This document shows, piece after piece, positions 1 to 11,350 of a stretch of DNA of 33,948 nt. A model generated the notes under the pieces. It had not been told where the DNA came from. It searched no databases and saw only the letters and a list, made by a program, of their open reading frames with translations. Made by a program: the position numbers and the translations under genes. The stretch covers positions 1 to 33,948 of the forward strand of contig JACSDF010000011.1 of the NCBI GenBank assembly GCA_015660815.1. The letters run 5' to 3'. The stretch comes from Actinomycetota bacterium (GTDB taxonomy: Bacteria; Actinomycetota; Actinomycetes; Nanopelagicales; Nanopelagicaceae). Each line of letters starts with the position of its first letter. Position 1 is the stretch's first letter.

Positions 1-2264
1 AGCTTTGATACCAATCCCGCCTCGACCTTGTAGTCGATACTCATCAATCGGAGTTTTCTTACCAAAACCACCATCGGTTGCAGTAAAGACAAATGAGTGT
101 GCTGCTAAATCACTATCAATGCGGGCCATAGTTAACAATGAGTCCCCACTGCGAAACTTCATACCGATAACACCACTAGTTGATCTACCCATTGGGCGCA
201 ATGATCCATCGTCTGCGGTAAATCGAAGTGACATTCCCTTTGTTGATACTAAGAGAAGTTCGTCCTCTGTATTAATAAGTGACGCGCTAACAACTTCATC
301 ATGTGGTTTTAATGAGATTGCAATTAAACCACCAGTGCGAGGAGAGTCAAATTCAACTAGTGGTGTTTTCTTAACAAGTCCACCTTTAGTTGCCAGCACT
401 AAGAATGGTGAGACTGTGTAATCTTTAACCGCTAAAACTTGTGCAATTTTCTCTTCGGGTTTGAAGGCCATTAAATTCGCTACGTGCTGGCCGCGTGCAT
501 CGCGTCCTGCATCTGGAAGTTCATGAACTTTTGCTCTATAAACTCGACCTTGGTTGGTAAAGAACAACAACCAATCATGAGTTGATGCGACAAAGAAATG
601 ATCAACAACATCATCTTCTTTTAATGCAGCTCCTTTTACGCCGCGGCCTCCACGACGTTGAGATCGGTAGAGATCTGCCATTGTGCGCTTGGAATAACCT
701 CCGCGAGTAATCGTTACGACCACATCTTGATCTGGAATTAAATCTTCAGCGCTAAAGTCACCTTCGCTGGCTACAATCTGAGTACGGCGCTCATCTCCAT
801 ATTTAGTAACAAGCTCTACAAGCTCATTTTTGACTATTCCGCGCTGCTTATCGCTACTCGCCAAGATCGCATTTAATTCAACAATGTCGGACATTAAAGT
901 GTCATATTCATCATTAATTTTTTGTCGTTCAAGAGCTGCAATGCGACGAAGTTGCATGTCCAAAATCGCGTTAGCTTGAATCTCATCAACATCCAACAAC
1001 TTCATTAAACCTGTACGTGCTTCTTCAGGAGTTGTTGAGGCCCGGATTAATGCGATTACAGCATCGAGGGCATCAAGGGCTTTTAGATAGCCCTGCAAGA
1101 TATGAGCTCGACGCTCTTTTTCAGCTAAACGGAATTTAGTGCGGCGAACAATTACTTCGACCTGGTGTTCAATGTAATAACGAATAAATTCATCAAGGCG
1201 CAAGGTGCGAGGAACACCATCGACAAGGGCCAACATGTTAGCGCCGAAAGTATCCTGCAATTGTGTGTGTTTATATAAGTTGTTAAGAATCACTTTAGGT
1301 ATTGCACTGTTTTGCAAAACAACAACGAGGCGTTGCCCTAAACGCTCATTACCTTCGTCTCGAACATCGGCGATGCCTTTGATTTTTCCATCTTTAACTA
1401 GCTCAGCAATCTTGAGTGCAAGGTTGTCCGGGTTAACTTGATACGGTAATTCACTAATAACCAAACATGTACGTTTATTAATCTCTTCAACTTGCACGAC
1501 TGCGCGCATTGTGATCGATCCTCGACCTGTGCGATATGCATCTTCTATTCCACCACGGCCAACTATGAGTGCTTTTGTTGGAAAATCTGGGCCTTTAACA
1601 ATTTTGAGAAGTTCATTGAGTAGTTCTTCCTGTTTTAACTCTGGGTGTTCAAGTGTGTAAACAACCGCTTCGCCGATTTCGCGTAAGTTGTGTGGGGGAA
1701 TATTTGTAGCCATTCCCACGGCGATTCCCGCGCTTCCGTTAACTAAGAGGTTTGGGAACCGTGAAGGCAAGACAGTTGGCTCTTGTGATCGACCATCGTA
1801 GTTAGGTACGAAGTTGACGGTATCTTCATCGATATCGCGCATCATCTCCATAGCAATGTGAGATAAGCGCGCTTCGGTATAACGCATTGCCGCTGCGGGA
1901 TCGTTACCCGGCGAGCCAAAGTTTCCATTGCCATCGATTAATAAGTATCGAAGCGACCAATGCTGGGCCAAGCGGACAACTGAGTCATAAATAGCAGTGT
2001 CCCCATGTGGGTGGTAATTACCCATAACATCACCGACGATGCGTGATGATTTGTAATAACCCTTATCTGGGCGATAACCCGCGTCATACATTGCATACAA
2101 GACGCGGCGATGAACAGGTTTTAATCCATCGCGCACATCGGGAAGTGCTCGACCAACAATGACCGACATCGCATAGTCAAGATATGAACGCGCCATCTCT
2201 ACTTGTAGGTCAACGGTCTCAATCTTGTCGAAAGACTCTAAGTTCTTTGGGTTTAACTCATCCA

Positions 2265-2265
<1 letters not shown>
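1..2265 (-). CDS. gyrA: DNA gyrase subunit A (C-terminal end cut by window edge)
   Basis: Gyrase A cuts and rejoins DNA in the A2B2 type II topoisomerase that adds negative supercoils. 755 codons are present from an ATG at 2265; the stop lies beyond base 1. Visible: catalytic Tyr129 in the RYT motif, the quinolone-region motif [10 protein letters not shown] (Thr90, Ala91, Asp94 in mycobacterial numbering), the GyrA-box QRRGGRG at residues 536-542 and a second box-like motif QGRGGIG at 746-752 near the window edge. The second box resembles the extra GyrA-box-1 described in mycobacterial GyrA. The ATG overlaps the gyrB stop by one base (TAATG), which implies translational coupling in a gyrB-gyrA operon. 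Family length is about 820-860 residues, so roughly 70-100 residues are missing outside the window. Confidence 0.98.
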
Positions 2266-4253
<1,988 letters not shown>

Positions 4254-4296
4254 CTATAAAGGCGTCTGGAGGGGATAATCCCAATTGCAAGGCTCT

Positions 4297-4302
4297 ATCA
4301 TA
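4297..4302 (-). promoter_or_regulatory. possible -10 element of gyrBA
   Basis: Reading the minus strand, TATGAT lies about 77 bases upstream of the gyrB start, downstream of a terminator-like hairpin. No convincing -35 hexamer is seen at the expected distance, so this is a weak call based on position and hexamer only. Confidence 0.25.
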
Positions 4303-4329
4303 TACGCAAAACTGTGGAAGAAATACCCG

Positions 4330-4356
4330 AAAAAAGGGCTGTATGTGGGTATAGCC
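4330..4356 (-). terminator. probable intrinsic terminator after dciA
   Basis: On the minus strand, GGCTATA and TACAGCC form a stem (one A-C mismatch) around CCCACA, followed directly by CTTTTTT. It lies about 30 bases downstream of the dciA stop and separates the dnaN-recF-dciA group from gyrBA. Confidence 0.55.
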
Positions 4357-4386
4357 GAACGAAGAGCGCTTTGGTGAGGGTGCCTA

Positions 4387-4845
4387 TTAGCCGTAGGTGT
4401 CTCTTGGGCCTCTAGCGTTGCGGATTGTTCGAATCCCTTTTTTCCAGGTGGGTCCATGAGGGCCTATAAATATCAGTTTTTCAACCGTTGCCCCTGAAGG
4501 GTCCTTTTGGATTGTGGCCAGTAACTGTGTCGCTACTAAAGAGAGTTGAACGGCCCAGGCTGTGGATGAGCTTTGAATAGTTAGCACCCCGTTTGAAATT
4601 GAGATGGGTGTTGCGTGTTGGCTGATTTCAACTCCAACAATCTGGGGCCATGTAATAAATAAATTTCCCTCAGCTAATCCACTGTCCCACTCGCGCTCTG
4701 CGATGAGATTGTTTAGAACTCCACCAATTAACTCTGGATCACCCGGTTGTCCAACGCGTTGAGTCGGCGCAGGTTTATTTTTCTTTCGGATTACACCCGT
4801 TTTAAAACTATTAAACAAATCTAGAGCTAAATCTCGTTTAGCCAT
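4387..4845 (-). CDS. dciA: DciA-like protein (DUF721), probable DnaB helicase loader/partner
   Basis: 152 residues. The family (DUF721) is the widespread bacterial DciA, which helps place the replicative helicase DnaB where no DnaC/DnaI loader exists. The middle (about residues 45-115) has the KH-like DUF721 core with the pattern FITWPQIVG followed by the HATP region; the C-terminal tail ends in RGPRDTYG, typical of actinobacterial members located between recF and gyrB. The N-terminal 40 residues are basic and probably unstructured. The ATG overlaps the recF stop by one base (TAATG), so translation is coupled. The assignment rests on tail motif and position; the helicase role comes from family knowledge. 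Confidence 0.88.
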   Translation of the reverse strand: MAKRDLALDLFNSFKTGVIRKKNKPAPTQRVGQPGDPELIGGVLNNLIAEREWDSGLAEGNLFITWPQIVGVEISQHATPISISNGVLTIQSSSTAWAVQLSLVATQLLATIQKDPSGATVEKLIFIGPHGPTWKKGIRTIRNARGPRDTYG

Positions 4846-5939
4846 TAACTTTTACCTTTCCTTACTAAACCTGGCGTTACATAAAAGCGATGGGTCAACA
4901 ATTCAGGTGGTAGATCGTTCTCAACTGCCGCGGTAATTATTGTTTGTTCTGCAATTGTGGTTGCTGACATTAGTTGCGCCCTTCTTGAAGTATCAAGTTC
5001 AGCAAAAACATCGTCTAAAATCAAAATAGGTTCTGCGCCTTCGCTTTTAAGTAAGTTGAATGAGCCAATTCGTAAAGATATTGCTATCGACCATGATTCT
5101 CCATGGCTTGCATATCCTTTTGCTGGAAAGTCTCCGAGTTGTAAATGTAAATCATCGCGGTGTGGGCCAATCAAAGAAACCCCGCGCTCTATCTCTTGGT
5201 AAGCAACCTCTTCTAAACGTTGAGATAAAAGTGAGATATTGTGCTCAATATTATTACTAACACCCTCGGTGCCACTTTTGTAGGAAATTGAGGCGAGTTT
5301 GACTTCATTTAAATTTGCGTAGTTTTTGGCAACCCAAGGATTAAGAGCTTCAATAAGAGCGATTCTTTCGGCTGTTAACTGCGCGCCGAGTTTAATTAAT
5401 TGTTCATTCCAAGGAACAAGAGCATTTGTCGAGGCTCGGGTCTTTAATAACGCGTTTCTTTGTTTAACCACCCGTTCGTAATCTGAAATGACACCAGCTA
5501 AACGAGGTGAGCGGGTTATTAATAATCGATCTAGAAAATCACGTCTTATTCCTGGTTCACCTCGAACTAAATCCAAATCTTCAGGTGAAAAATAAACAAC
5601 TTGGCAAGCGCCTAAAATCTCCCTTTGACTTCGGGTTGGATTTGAATTTATCTGCGCGCGATTGGCTTTACCTGCATTTATTTCTAAATCAACCTGCAAA
5701 GTTCTTTCATCTCTTTCGATCTCAGCGCGAATAATCGCTTGTGAAGCGCCTAAAGTGATTAGGGGTGTGTTGCTTGAAACTCTGTGCGAGGATAAAAATG
5801 AGAGGTAAATCAAGGCCTCTGCAATATTAGTTTTTCCAGAACCATTGTCTCCAATAAAGGTTGTAACCCCTGACGGGAGCTCCAACTCTAATAAAGGGTA
5901 TGAACGGAAGTTGGTTAACGCCAACTTGTTTATGCGCAT
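4845..5939 (-). CDS. recF: DNA replication/repair protein RecF
   Basis: SMC-like ATPase that helps load RecA at single-strand gaps. 364 residues, typical length. Walker A is GDNGSGKTNI (from residue 30), the ABC signature region is SHGESWSIA, and Walker B is ILILDDVFAELD near residue 305. The N-terminal MRINKLALTNFRSY is a classic RecF start, supporting the ATG at 5939. It follows dnaN by 14 bases and overlaps dciA by one base, forming the conserved dnaN-recF-dciA group. Confidence 0.97.
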   Translation of the reverse strand: MRINKLALTNFRSYPLLELELPSGVTTFIGDNGSGKTNIAEALIYLSFLSSHRVSSNTPLITLGASQAIIRAEIERDERTLQVDLEINAGKANRAQINSNPTRSQREILGACQVVYFSPEDLDLVRGEPGIRRDFLDRLLITRSPRLAGVISDYERVVKQRNALLKTRASTNALVPWNEQLIKLGAQLTAERIALIEALNPWVAKNYANLNEVKLASISYKSGTEGVSNNIEHNISLLSQRLEEVAYQEIERGVSLIGPHRDDLHLQLGDFPAKGYASHGESWSIAISLRIGSFNLLKSEGAEPILILDDVFAELDTSRRAQLMSATTIAEQTIITAAVENDLPPELLTHRFYVTPGLVRKGKS

Positions 5940-5953
5940 ATGAAACTCTGTGT

Positions 5954-7084
5954 TTAAGAGGCGTAGCGCATAGGCATTAACAAATATCGGTAATTTTCAA
6001 TCAGTGCACCATCTTTGTCGCTCTTGCCCATTAAAATCGCTGGTTTGTTCGGTCCGGTAAATGAGATTTGAACAAATTTTGTCCCTACCGCTGTTAAACC
6101 GTCGGCTAGAAATGTTGGGTTGAAGGCGATGGATATCGCTTCTCCAGTTAAGAGGATTTCAATAACTTCGGTGGCTTGAGCTTCTTCACCCGCACCGGCC
6201 TCTAATGAGAGCGAGTTGTTATTAAAATCTAGGCGAAGTGGAACGGTTTTGTCTGTTACCAGCGCTACTCGTTTAACGGAATCTAGAAGAGTTGCTACGT
6301 CTATAAGTGCCGTAGTTGTAACTTCTTGTGGGAGTAAATGGCGATAAGGAGGGAAGGTTCCATCTAACATGCGAGATGTCATTGTTTTACCGTCGCTAGC
6401 AAAGCCTGCTAATCGATCATTGCTTGTGTTTGGAGCGAATGAAACTGAAACGTTTTTAGTTCCAGTTAAAGATTTTGCTGCATCGGCGATTGTTCGTGCT
6501 CGTAGAAGCGCAGTTGTGGAAAAATTAGGAGTTGTTGGCTCCCATTGAATCTCTCTAACTGCTAATCGATATCTATCGGTGGCAGCTAATGTGACGGTTT
6601 CAGCATTAACTTCAATGTGTACACCCGTCAGGGTTGGAAGCGAATCATCTCGGCCTGCCGCAATAGCCACTTGAGCAACTGCGGTCGCAAATGCTTCGCT
6701 GGTTATAACCCCGGTTGTATCAGGTAGCTCTGGAAGGTTTGGATACTCATCCACCGACAATGTTGGAAGTGTAAATTTTGCACTGCCGCTGGTTACTAAA
6801 ACGCGTGTTCCCTCAAGCTCGAAGGTGATTGGTTTATTAGGCAAAGAGCGCGAAATCTCCGCAAGTAACCTTCCTGGCACTAATACCTTCCCACTCTCTT
6901 TAATCTCTGCATGAAAGTGCGATTTACTAGCGGTCTCTAAATCCGACGCCGACAAATAAACTTGATCGCCCGTTGCATCAATAACAATGCCTAATAACTC
7001 TGTTTTTATAGGTCGTGTTGAAAGGCTCCTTGATACCCAGTTAACCCCATCAACTAAAACAGCCTGCTCAACGGTGAACTTCAT
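5954..7084 (-). CDS. dnaN: DNA polymerase III beta subunit (sliding clamp)
   Basis: Ring clamp that tethers the replicative polymerase, 376 residues, family-normal. The start is placed at the ATG at 7084 (MKFTVEQAVL) because GGAG lies six bases upstream. A longer reading from a TTG at 7096 is possible but that codon sits in front of the same Shine-Dalgarno sequence and adds only four residues. The C-terminal end YRYLLMPMR matches the conserved clamp terminus (family LMPMR). Its leader is the oriC region; a TATATA-rich stretch at 7121-7140 may hold the promoter. Confidence 0.98.
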   Translation of the reverse strand: MKFTVEQAVLVDGVNWVSRSLSTRPIKTELLGIVIDATGDQVYLSASDLETASKSHFHAEIKESGKVLVPGRLLAEISRSLPNKPITFELEGTRVLVTSGSAKFTLPTLSVDEYPNLPELPDTTGVITSEAFATAVAQVAIAAGRDDSLPTLTGVHIEVNAETVTLAATDRYRLAVREIQWEPTTPNFSTTALLRARTIADAAKSLTGTKNVSVSFAPNTSNDRLAGFASDGKTMTSRMLDGTFPPYRHLLPQEVTTTALIDVATLLDSVKRVALVTDKTVPLRLDFNNNSLSLEAGAGEEAQATEVIEILLTGEAISIAFNPTFLADGLTAVGTKFVQISFTGPNKPAILMGKSDKDGALIENYRYLLMPMRYAS

Positions 7085-7396
7085 AACGCTCTCCAATTCA
7101 GTGAAAGGTTCGTTTCACATCTAGATCTATATATATAAAGGTAGTCGTAGTAACCACAGGGATTTACTGTGGAGAAAACATAAACCCCCTGCTCAAAGCG
7201 GAGTGTGGGGAGGGATAACATGTGGAGAAAAACAGAAAAATTGTGGATAACTCGTGTAAACATCGACCTAAACACTCTCCCCCCACATAAAACCAGCCCT
7301 GTTACCCACATAATCAACGAAAAACTCCACTGTTGTCCACAACTTATCCACAGTTGGGGGCAAGTTCACAAAAGATAAGGATGGCCTCCACAGCGA
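7085..7396. other. likely oriC (dnaN-dnaA spacer with DnaA boxes)
   Basis: This 312-base spacer is the only long gene-free stretch. DnaA-box-like 9-mers (consensus TTATCCACA): 7344-7352 perfect; 7333-7341 TTGTCCACA; 7302-7310 TTACCCACA; on the other strand 7242-7250 perfect, 7221-7229 and 7168-7176 (TGTGGAGAA). The pair at 7333 and 7344 is spaced 11 bases start to start. An AT-rich run at 7119-7142 near dnaN could be the unwinding element or the dnaN promoter. In most Actinobacteria the origin lies in this same spacer. Nothing else is seen apart from an inverted repeat GTGAAA-N6-TTTCAC at 7101-7118. Confidence 0.85.
7119..7142 (-). promoter_or_regulatory. AT-rich element: dnaN promoter and/or origin unwinding site
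   Basis: The stretch includes AGATCTATATATATAA. On the minus strand it reads as TATATATAGATCT upstream of dnaN. The 12-mer AGATCTATATAT recurs in front of trxA. Its position next to the DnaA boxes also fits a DNA unwinding element; sequence alone cannot separate the two. Confidence 0.4.
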
Positions 7397-8803
7397 TCAT
7401 CTCGCCTGCTGCTTAATCCTGTTAGTGAGCTCAGTGACCTGGTTGTAGATCGATCTCCGCTCAGCCATCAATTGACGGATTTTGCGGTCGGCATGCATAA
7501 CCGTCGTATGGTCACGCCCGCCAAATGTTTGGCCAATCTTTGGCAGCGAGAGCTCGGTCAACTCGCGACATAAATACATCGCAATCTGCCGGGCGTTAAC
7601 CAATACTCGAGAGCGAGAGGTCCCACACAAATCATCAATAGTGAGGGAGAAATAAACAGCGGTCTGAGCCATGATGGTCGCCCCAGTTATTTCTGGGTTT
7701 CCCTCGTTGGGGATTAAATCCTTTAAAACAATCTCAGCCAAAGAGAGATCAACGCTTTGACGGTTGAGGGAGGCAAAAGCCGTCACACGAATAAGCGCAC
7801 CCTCTAACTCACGGATATTCGTAGAAATCTTACTTGCGATGTACTCCAAAACATCATCAGGGGCGTTTAATTTATCTTGCGCAGCTTTTTTACGAAGAAT
7901 AGCGATACGCGTTTCAAGCTCAGGCGGTTGAATGTCGGTGATTAAACCCCACTCAAACCTACTTCTCAAACGATCTTCTAAAGTAGTTAATTGTTTCGGA
8001 GGACGATCACTCGATATAACTATCTGTTTATTAGCATTGTATAAAGTGTTAAAAGTATGAAAAAACTCTTCTTGCGTCCGCTCTTTATTTTCCAAAAATT
8101 GAATATCATCAACAATTAAAACATCAAGATCACGATACCGGCGTTGGAACGCCGACGCTTTATCATCTCGAATAGAGTTAATAAAGTCATTTGTAAACTC
8201 CTCAGATGATACGTAACGAACACGAACATTTCCATATAACTCTTTGGCATATGCCCCAATAGCGTGCAGGAGGTGGGTTTTACCTAACCCTGACTCCCCA
8301 TAAATAAATAATGGGTTGTAAGCTTTAGCTGGCGCCTCAGCAACTGCAACTGCTGCAGCATGTGCAAAACGGTTGGAAGAACCAACAACAAATTTTTCAA
8401 ATGTGTAACGTGGATTGAGTTGAGATATCTCACCACTTTGTATTTTTTGCCCCGGCGCATCATCGCGACCAGTACCAATTTTCGGTGTTAGAAATTCAAT
8501 ATCAACTTCAGGCGTGGAGACAGATAATGTTTCAAGAGTTTCATCAACAGTTACAGCAATGTTGATTTTTTCACCAAGTTCACGGGTTAGGACGTCACTC
8601 ACAGCTCCACGCAAACGACTCTCTAAGACGTCTTTAGCAAAGAGATTAGGGGTGGCGACCAGGAGGGTTGTTTGATCACTGTTATGGAGCAGACCTAACG
8701 GCTTTGATAGTTGAAGAAAGGCGCGGTGTTGAGGTGCATCTAAGGCGACCTCTTCAATAACCCGCCCCCACAAAGCGGTGAGCTCTATCCCTTTAACGTC
8801 CAC
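7397..8803 (-). CDS. dnaA: chromosomal replication initiator DnaA
   Basis: Initiator ATPase that binds DnaA boxes and opens oriC. 468 residues from a GTG at 8803, chosen because GAGAGG lies six bases upstream. The open frame continues to a TTG at 8839, but those extra codons are made of DnaA-box sequence and are unlikely to be translated. Domain I covers about residues 1-90; a linker follows; the AAA+ domain has Walker [10 protein letters not shown] (Lys175) and Walker [11 protein letters not shown]; the C-terminal box-binding helix-turn-helix carries [11 protein letters not shown]. As in other Actinobacteria dnaA points the opposite way to the right-hand rpmH operon. DnaA boxes right at its start suggest autoregulation. 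Confidence 0.98.
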   Translation of the reverse strand: MDVKGIELTALWGRVIEEVALDAPQHRAFLQLSKPLGLLHNSDQTTLLVATPNLFAKDVLESRLRGAVSDVLTRELGEKINIAVTVDETLETLSVSTPEVDIEFLTPKIGTGRDDAPGQKIQSGEISQLNPRYTFEKFVVGSSNRFAHAAAVAVAEAPAKAYNPLFIYGESGLGKTHLLHAIGAYAKELYGNVRVRYVSSEEFTNDFINSIRDDKASAFQRRYRDLDVLIVDDIQFLENKERTQEEFFHTFNTLYNANKQIVISSDRPPKQLTTLEDRLRSRFEWGLITDIQPPELETRIAILRKKAAQDKLNAPDDVLEYIASKISTNIRELEGALIRVTAFASLNRQSVDLSLAEIVLKDLIPNEGNPEITGATIMAQTAVYFSLTIDDLCGTSRSRVLVNARQIAMYLCRELTELSLPKIGQTFGGRDHTTVMHADRKIRQLMAERRSIYNQVTELTNRIKQQAR

Positions 8804-9073
8804 GCGAGACCTCTCTGATATCCACAGGGTTATCCACAACCTGTGGTCTAAACCTCAGGTTGAGCCCTAAAAACTCCCTAAACCAGGAAAACCTGTGGAG
8901 AGAGAGGAAAAGTAGAGCGAAAAGGTAAAAATAGCAACTAGTTATCCACAGCACAAGAGGCGGGTAAAGGGTGGAGTTGAGTTTGACCCGCTTATCCCCA
9001 GACCTCTACCGTTACACCCTCGCTTCCCCCGTATTTCTGACCGCACGAATTTTATAGTTCTTAGGAGCCTCAC
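8804..9073. promoter_or_regulatory. dnaA/rpmH divergent promoter region with DnaA boxes
   Basis: 270 bases between the divergent dnaA and rpmH. DnaA-box-like sites: 8830-8838 TTATCCACA, 8818-8826 ATATCCACA, 8942-8950 TTATCCACA, 8992-9000 TTATCCCCA. The first two end 15-35 bases before the dnaA GTG. A weak rpmH promoter is TTGACC (8983-8988) with TACCGT (9007-9012), spacer 18. The region may belong to a bipartite origin or serve dnaA autoregulation. Confidence 0.65.
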
Positions 9074-9211
9074 ATGACAAAACGTACTTTCCAACCTAAT
9101 ACTCGGCGTCGAGCCAAGAAGCATGGCTTCCGCGCTCGCATGGCAACTCGCGCAGGTCGCGCAGTTCTCGCCGCACGCCGCGTCAAAGGTCGCGCTCGAC
9201 TTTCGGCATAA
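9074..9211 (+). CDS. rpmH: 50S ribosomal protein L34
   Basis: 45-residue basic protein of the large ribosomal subunit. It begins [20 protein letters not shown] and continues with the family-typical [15 protein letters not shown] and KGRARLSA end. AGGAG at 9063-9067 precedes the ATG. It is first in the rpmH-rnpA-yidD-yidC group, in the order known in nearly all bacteria. Actinobacterial L34 usually begins with the same MxKRTFQPN pattern. Confidence 0.97.
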   Translation: MTKRTFQPNTRRRAKKHGFRARMATRAGRAVLAARRVKGRARLSA

Positions 9212-9232
9212 GGCTCTTTAAGACAGATCCTG

Positions 9233-9589
9233 GTGCTAGCTAAAACTGCACGGCTTACTGAGAGCGGAGATTTCGCCCGCGCAACAAAATCCGGCCTTCG
9301 ATATTCTTCAGCCAATTTTGTCGGCTACTTGTATATCAACACGACCTCTACCGAACCTGCCAGAGCAGGTTTGATTATTAGTAAATCTGTGGGCGGCTCA
9401 GTTATACGACACCGATTAGCAAGAAAAATTCGACATTGTTTGCATGATAACTATGCACAACTCCCTTTAGGAAGCTTGTTAGTTATTAGAGGCTTAAACA
9501 AGTCGTCGACTGCAAACTGCCAAGTTGAAATTAGTGAAGTTGTTAGTTATTTAGTAAAAAAAACACATGAGCGAGCGAGTAAGAAGTGA
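9233..9589 (+). CDS. rnpA: ribonuclease P protein component
   Basis: Protein cofactor of RNase P, which trims the 5' end of tRNA precursors; 118 residues from a GTG. The conserved basic helix reads [16 protein letters not shown], the RNR-type motif in the His/Ala form common in Actinobacteria. It follows rpmH by 21 bases and overlaps yidD by four bases (GTGA). No strong Shine-Dalgarno sequence is seen before the GTG. Confidence 0.95.
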   Translation: MLAKTARLTESGDFARATKSGLRYSSANFVGYLYINTTSTEPARAGLIISKSVGGSVIRHRLARKIRHCLHDNYAQLPLGSLLVIRGLNKSSTANCQVEISEVVSYLVKKTHERASKK

Positions 9590-9810
9590 GAGTTTTTTTC
9601 ATCGCTCCGATTAAGTTTTATCAAAAATGGATTTCTCCAATGTTTGCTCCAAGATGCAAGTATTACCCATCGTGTTCAAGTTACGCAGTATCAGCAGTAG
9701 AAGCTTATGGAATCAAAGGAGTTGCAATGAGCGCGTGGCGTTTAGTGCGGTGTAATCCCTGGTCTCACGGCGGTGTTGATTACGCAGTTAAAGAAAAGGC
9801 TGGAGTTTAA
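9586..9810 (+). CDS. yidD: membrane protein insertion efficiency factor YidD
   Basis: 74 residues, family-normal. The core [15 protein letters not shown] and the downstream [12 protein letters not shown] are the hallmark YidD motifs. The family is a small amphipathic inner-face membrane protein that helps YidC-dependent insertion. The GTG start lies in the four-base overlap with the end of rnpA, so it is translationally coupled. Confidence 0.95.
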   Translation: MRVFFIAPIKFYQKWISPMFAPRCKYYPSCSSYAVSAVEAYGIKGVAMSAWRLVRCNPWSHGGVDYAVKEKAGV

Positions 9811-9813
9811 TTA

Positions 9814-10719
9814 ATGGATAGCATCCTAAAACCCTTATATATCGCTGTTTCTTGGGTGATTGTCACGCTTCACGACTTACTATCTCCAATATTTGGTACA
9901 AACAGCGGTGTCTCATGGACTCTGGCGATTGTCGGCCTTGTTATTATAATTCGAATTATTTTGATTCCTCTTTTTGTTAAGCAGATTAAAAGCCAGCGAG
10001 CACTAACTGCACTTCAACCACATATGAAAGAGATTCAAAAGAAATACAAAGATGATCGCCAAAAACAATCTGAAGAGATGATGAAGCTTTACAAGGAGCA
10101 CAAAACCAATCCACTAGCATCGTGTTTTCCTATCCTTGCCCAAGCACCAATCTTTTTTGCCTTATTCACAGTTCTAAATGGAATTGGAAAGAATCCGCCA
10201 GTAAAACACGGTGTACTCACACAAGAGGACGTCGTGAGTATGGCGGCCGCTAAATTCTTTGGCGCTCCAATCTCACAAACTTTTCTTGGCACCGATATCA
10301 CAACAGTTAAAGTTGTTACAGTTATTTTGATTGCATTCATGTCGGCAACAACTTTCACCACCCAACGACAGTTGATGTTAAAAGGCATGCCAAAAATGGA
10401 CTCCAGTAATAATATGATGCTGCAACAACAAAAAATTATGTTGTATGCATTCCCAGTAATTTTTGCAATCTCAGGAGTGAACTTTCCTATTGGAGTTTTA
10501 ATTTATTGGTCGACAACAAATCTTTGGACATGGGGACAACAGTTCTATGTCATTAAAAGAAACCCAACACCAGGATCTCCAGCCTATGAGGAGCTCCAAA
10601 AGAAGAAGGTTAAAAAAAGCGGAGTTATCCCGAGCCCTGAGGCTGAAGTAATTGAGCCAACTGAAGAGCTCAAAGGCCAAAGAAACCAACCAAAAAAGAA
10701 GAAAAAGAAGAATAAATAG
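9814..10719 (+). CDS. yidC: membrane protein insertase YidC/Oxa1 family
   Basis: Inserts and folds membrane proteins, alone or with SecYEG. 301 residues with five likely membrane segments (about residues 8-25, 33-55, 104-123, 165-184 and 210-240), no large periplasmic domain, as in Gram-positive types. Arg47 in the second segment is the conserved hydrophilic-groove charge. The C-terminal tail from about residue 275 is strongly Lys-rich (ends KKKKKKNK), as expected for ribosome contact. It starts three bases after yidD. Confidence 0.97.
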   Translation: MDSILKPLYIAVSWVIVTLHDLLSPIFGTNSGVSWTLAIVGLVIIIRIILIPLFVKQIKSQRALTALQPHMKEIQKKYKDDRQKQSEEMMKLYKEHKTNPLASCFPILAQAPIFFALFTVLNGIGKNPPVKHGVLTQEDVVSMAAAKFFGAPISQTFLGTDITTVKVVTVILIAFMSATTFTTQRQLMLKGMPKMDSSNNMMLQQQKIMLYAFPVIFAISGVNFPIGVLIYWSTTNLWTWGQQFYVIKRNPTPGSPAYEELQKKKVKKSGVIPSPEAEVIEPTEELKGQRNQPKKKKKKNK

Positions 10720-10789
10720 ATATCTGTCTAATTAGGACAAATCACCCCAATACATACTAATTTACAACAAACCCGACAGGGAGAGCACA

Positions 10790-11350
10790 ATGGCAAAGGT
10801 AAAGAAGAGCGACGAGAGCACAATTGAGGTTAATGCCGAGAGAGTTGAACAACCAGAGGCAGTTGAATCTCCGGAGGGTAAGAGCTCCAAAGGCGTTGCA
10901 CGGTTAGAGGAAGAGGGCGACATCGCCGCCGACTATTTGGAGGCTCTCCTAGATATAGCTGATCTTGATGGCGATATTGATATCGATGTCGAAAATGATC
11001 GCGCCTCACTAGCTATCGTTGGTGGAAAACTACGCCATCTGGTTGGCGCAGACGGCGAGGTTCTAGACGCGATTCAAGAGCTCACCCGATTAGCGGTGCA
11101 GACTTCAACGGGAGATCGATCCCGCTTAATGCTAGATATCGATAATTTCCGTGGAAACAAGCGCACTGAGCTCAAGAAATTGGCACATGAGATGGCGGAT
11201 GAGGCAAAATCATCTGGAAAAGCAGTCAAATTAGCGCCTATGAACGCCTTTGAGCGTAAAATTATCCATGACACCATCCAGGAGCTAGGTCTCACCAGCG
11301 AGTCTGACGGAGAAGATCCCAACCGCTTTGTAACCATCTATAGCGCATAA
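10790..11350 (+). CDS. jag: Jag/KhpB-type RNA-binding protein (KH and R3H)
   Basis: 186 residues. The first 40 residues are acidic and low-complexity and lack the Jag_N domain found in Firmicutes. A KH-like segment covers about 45-120 (including VGADGEVLDAIQELTRLA) and an R3H domain about 120-186 (LAPMNAFERKIIHDTIQ). Family members bind RNA and affect cell wall growth and division. The ATG follows GGGAG. Its stop is immediately followed by the rsmG GTG. Confidence 0.92.
   Translation: MAKVKKSDESTIEVNAERVEQPEAVESPEGKSSKGVARLEEEGDIAADYLEALLDIADLDGDIDIDVENDRASLAIVGGKLRHLVGADGEVLDAIQELTRLAVQTSTGDRSRLMLDIDNFRGNKRTELKKLAHEMADEAKSSGKAVKLAPMNAFERKIIHDTIQELGLTSESDGEDPNRFVTIYSA

Noticed and set aside
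7101-7118. Third parS-like site (GTGAAA-N6-TTTCAC)
   Set aside because: Half-sites are in the wrong order and lack the CACGTG core; only a plain inverted repeat.
8804-8839. TTG-started N-terminal extension of DnaA
   Set aside because: The added codons are DnaA-box repeats, and a good Shine-Dalgarno sequence precedes the GTG at 8803.
10089-10388. 99-codon minus-strand frame
   Set aside because: Opposite-strand shadow inside yidC with no family resemblance.
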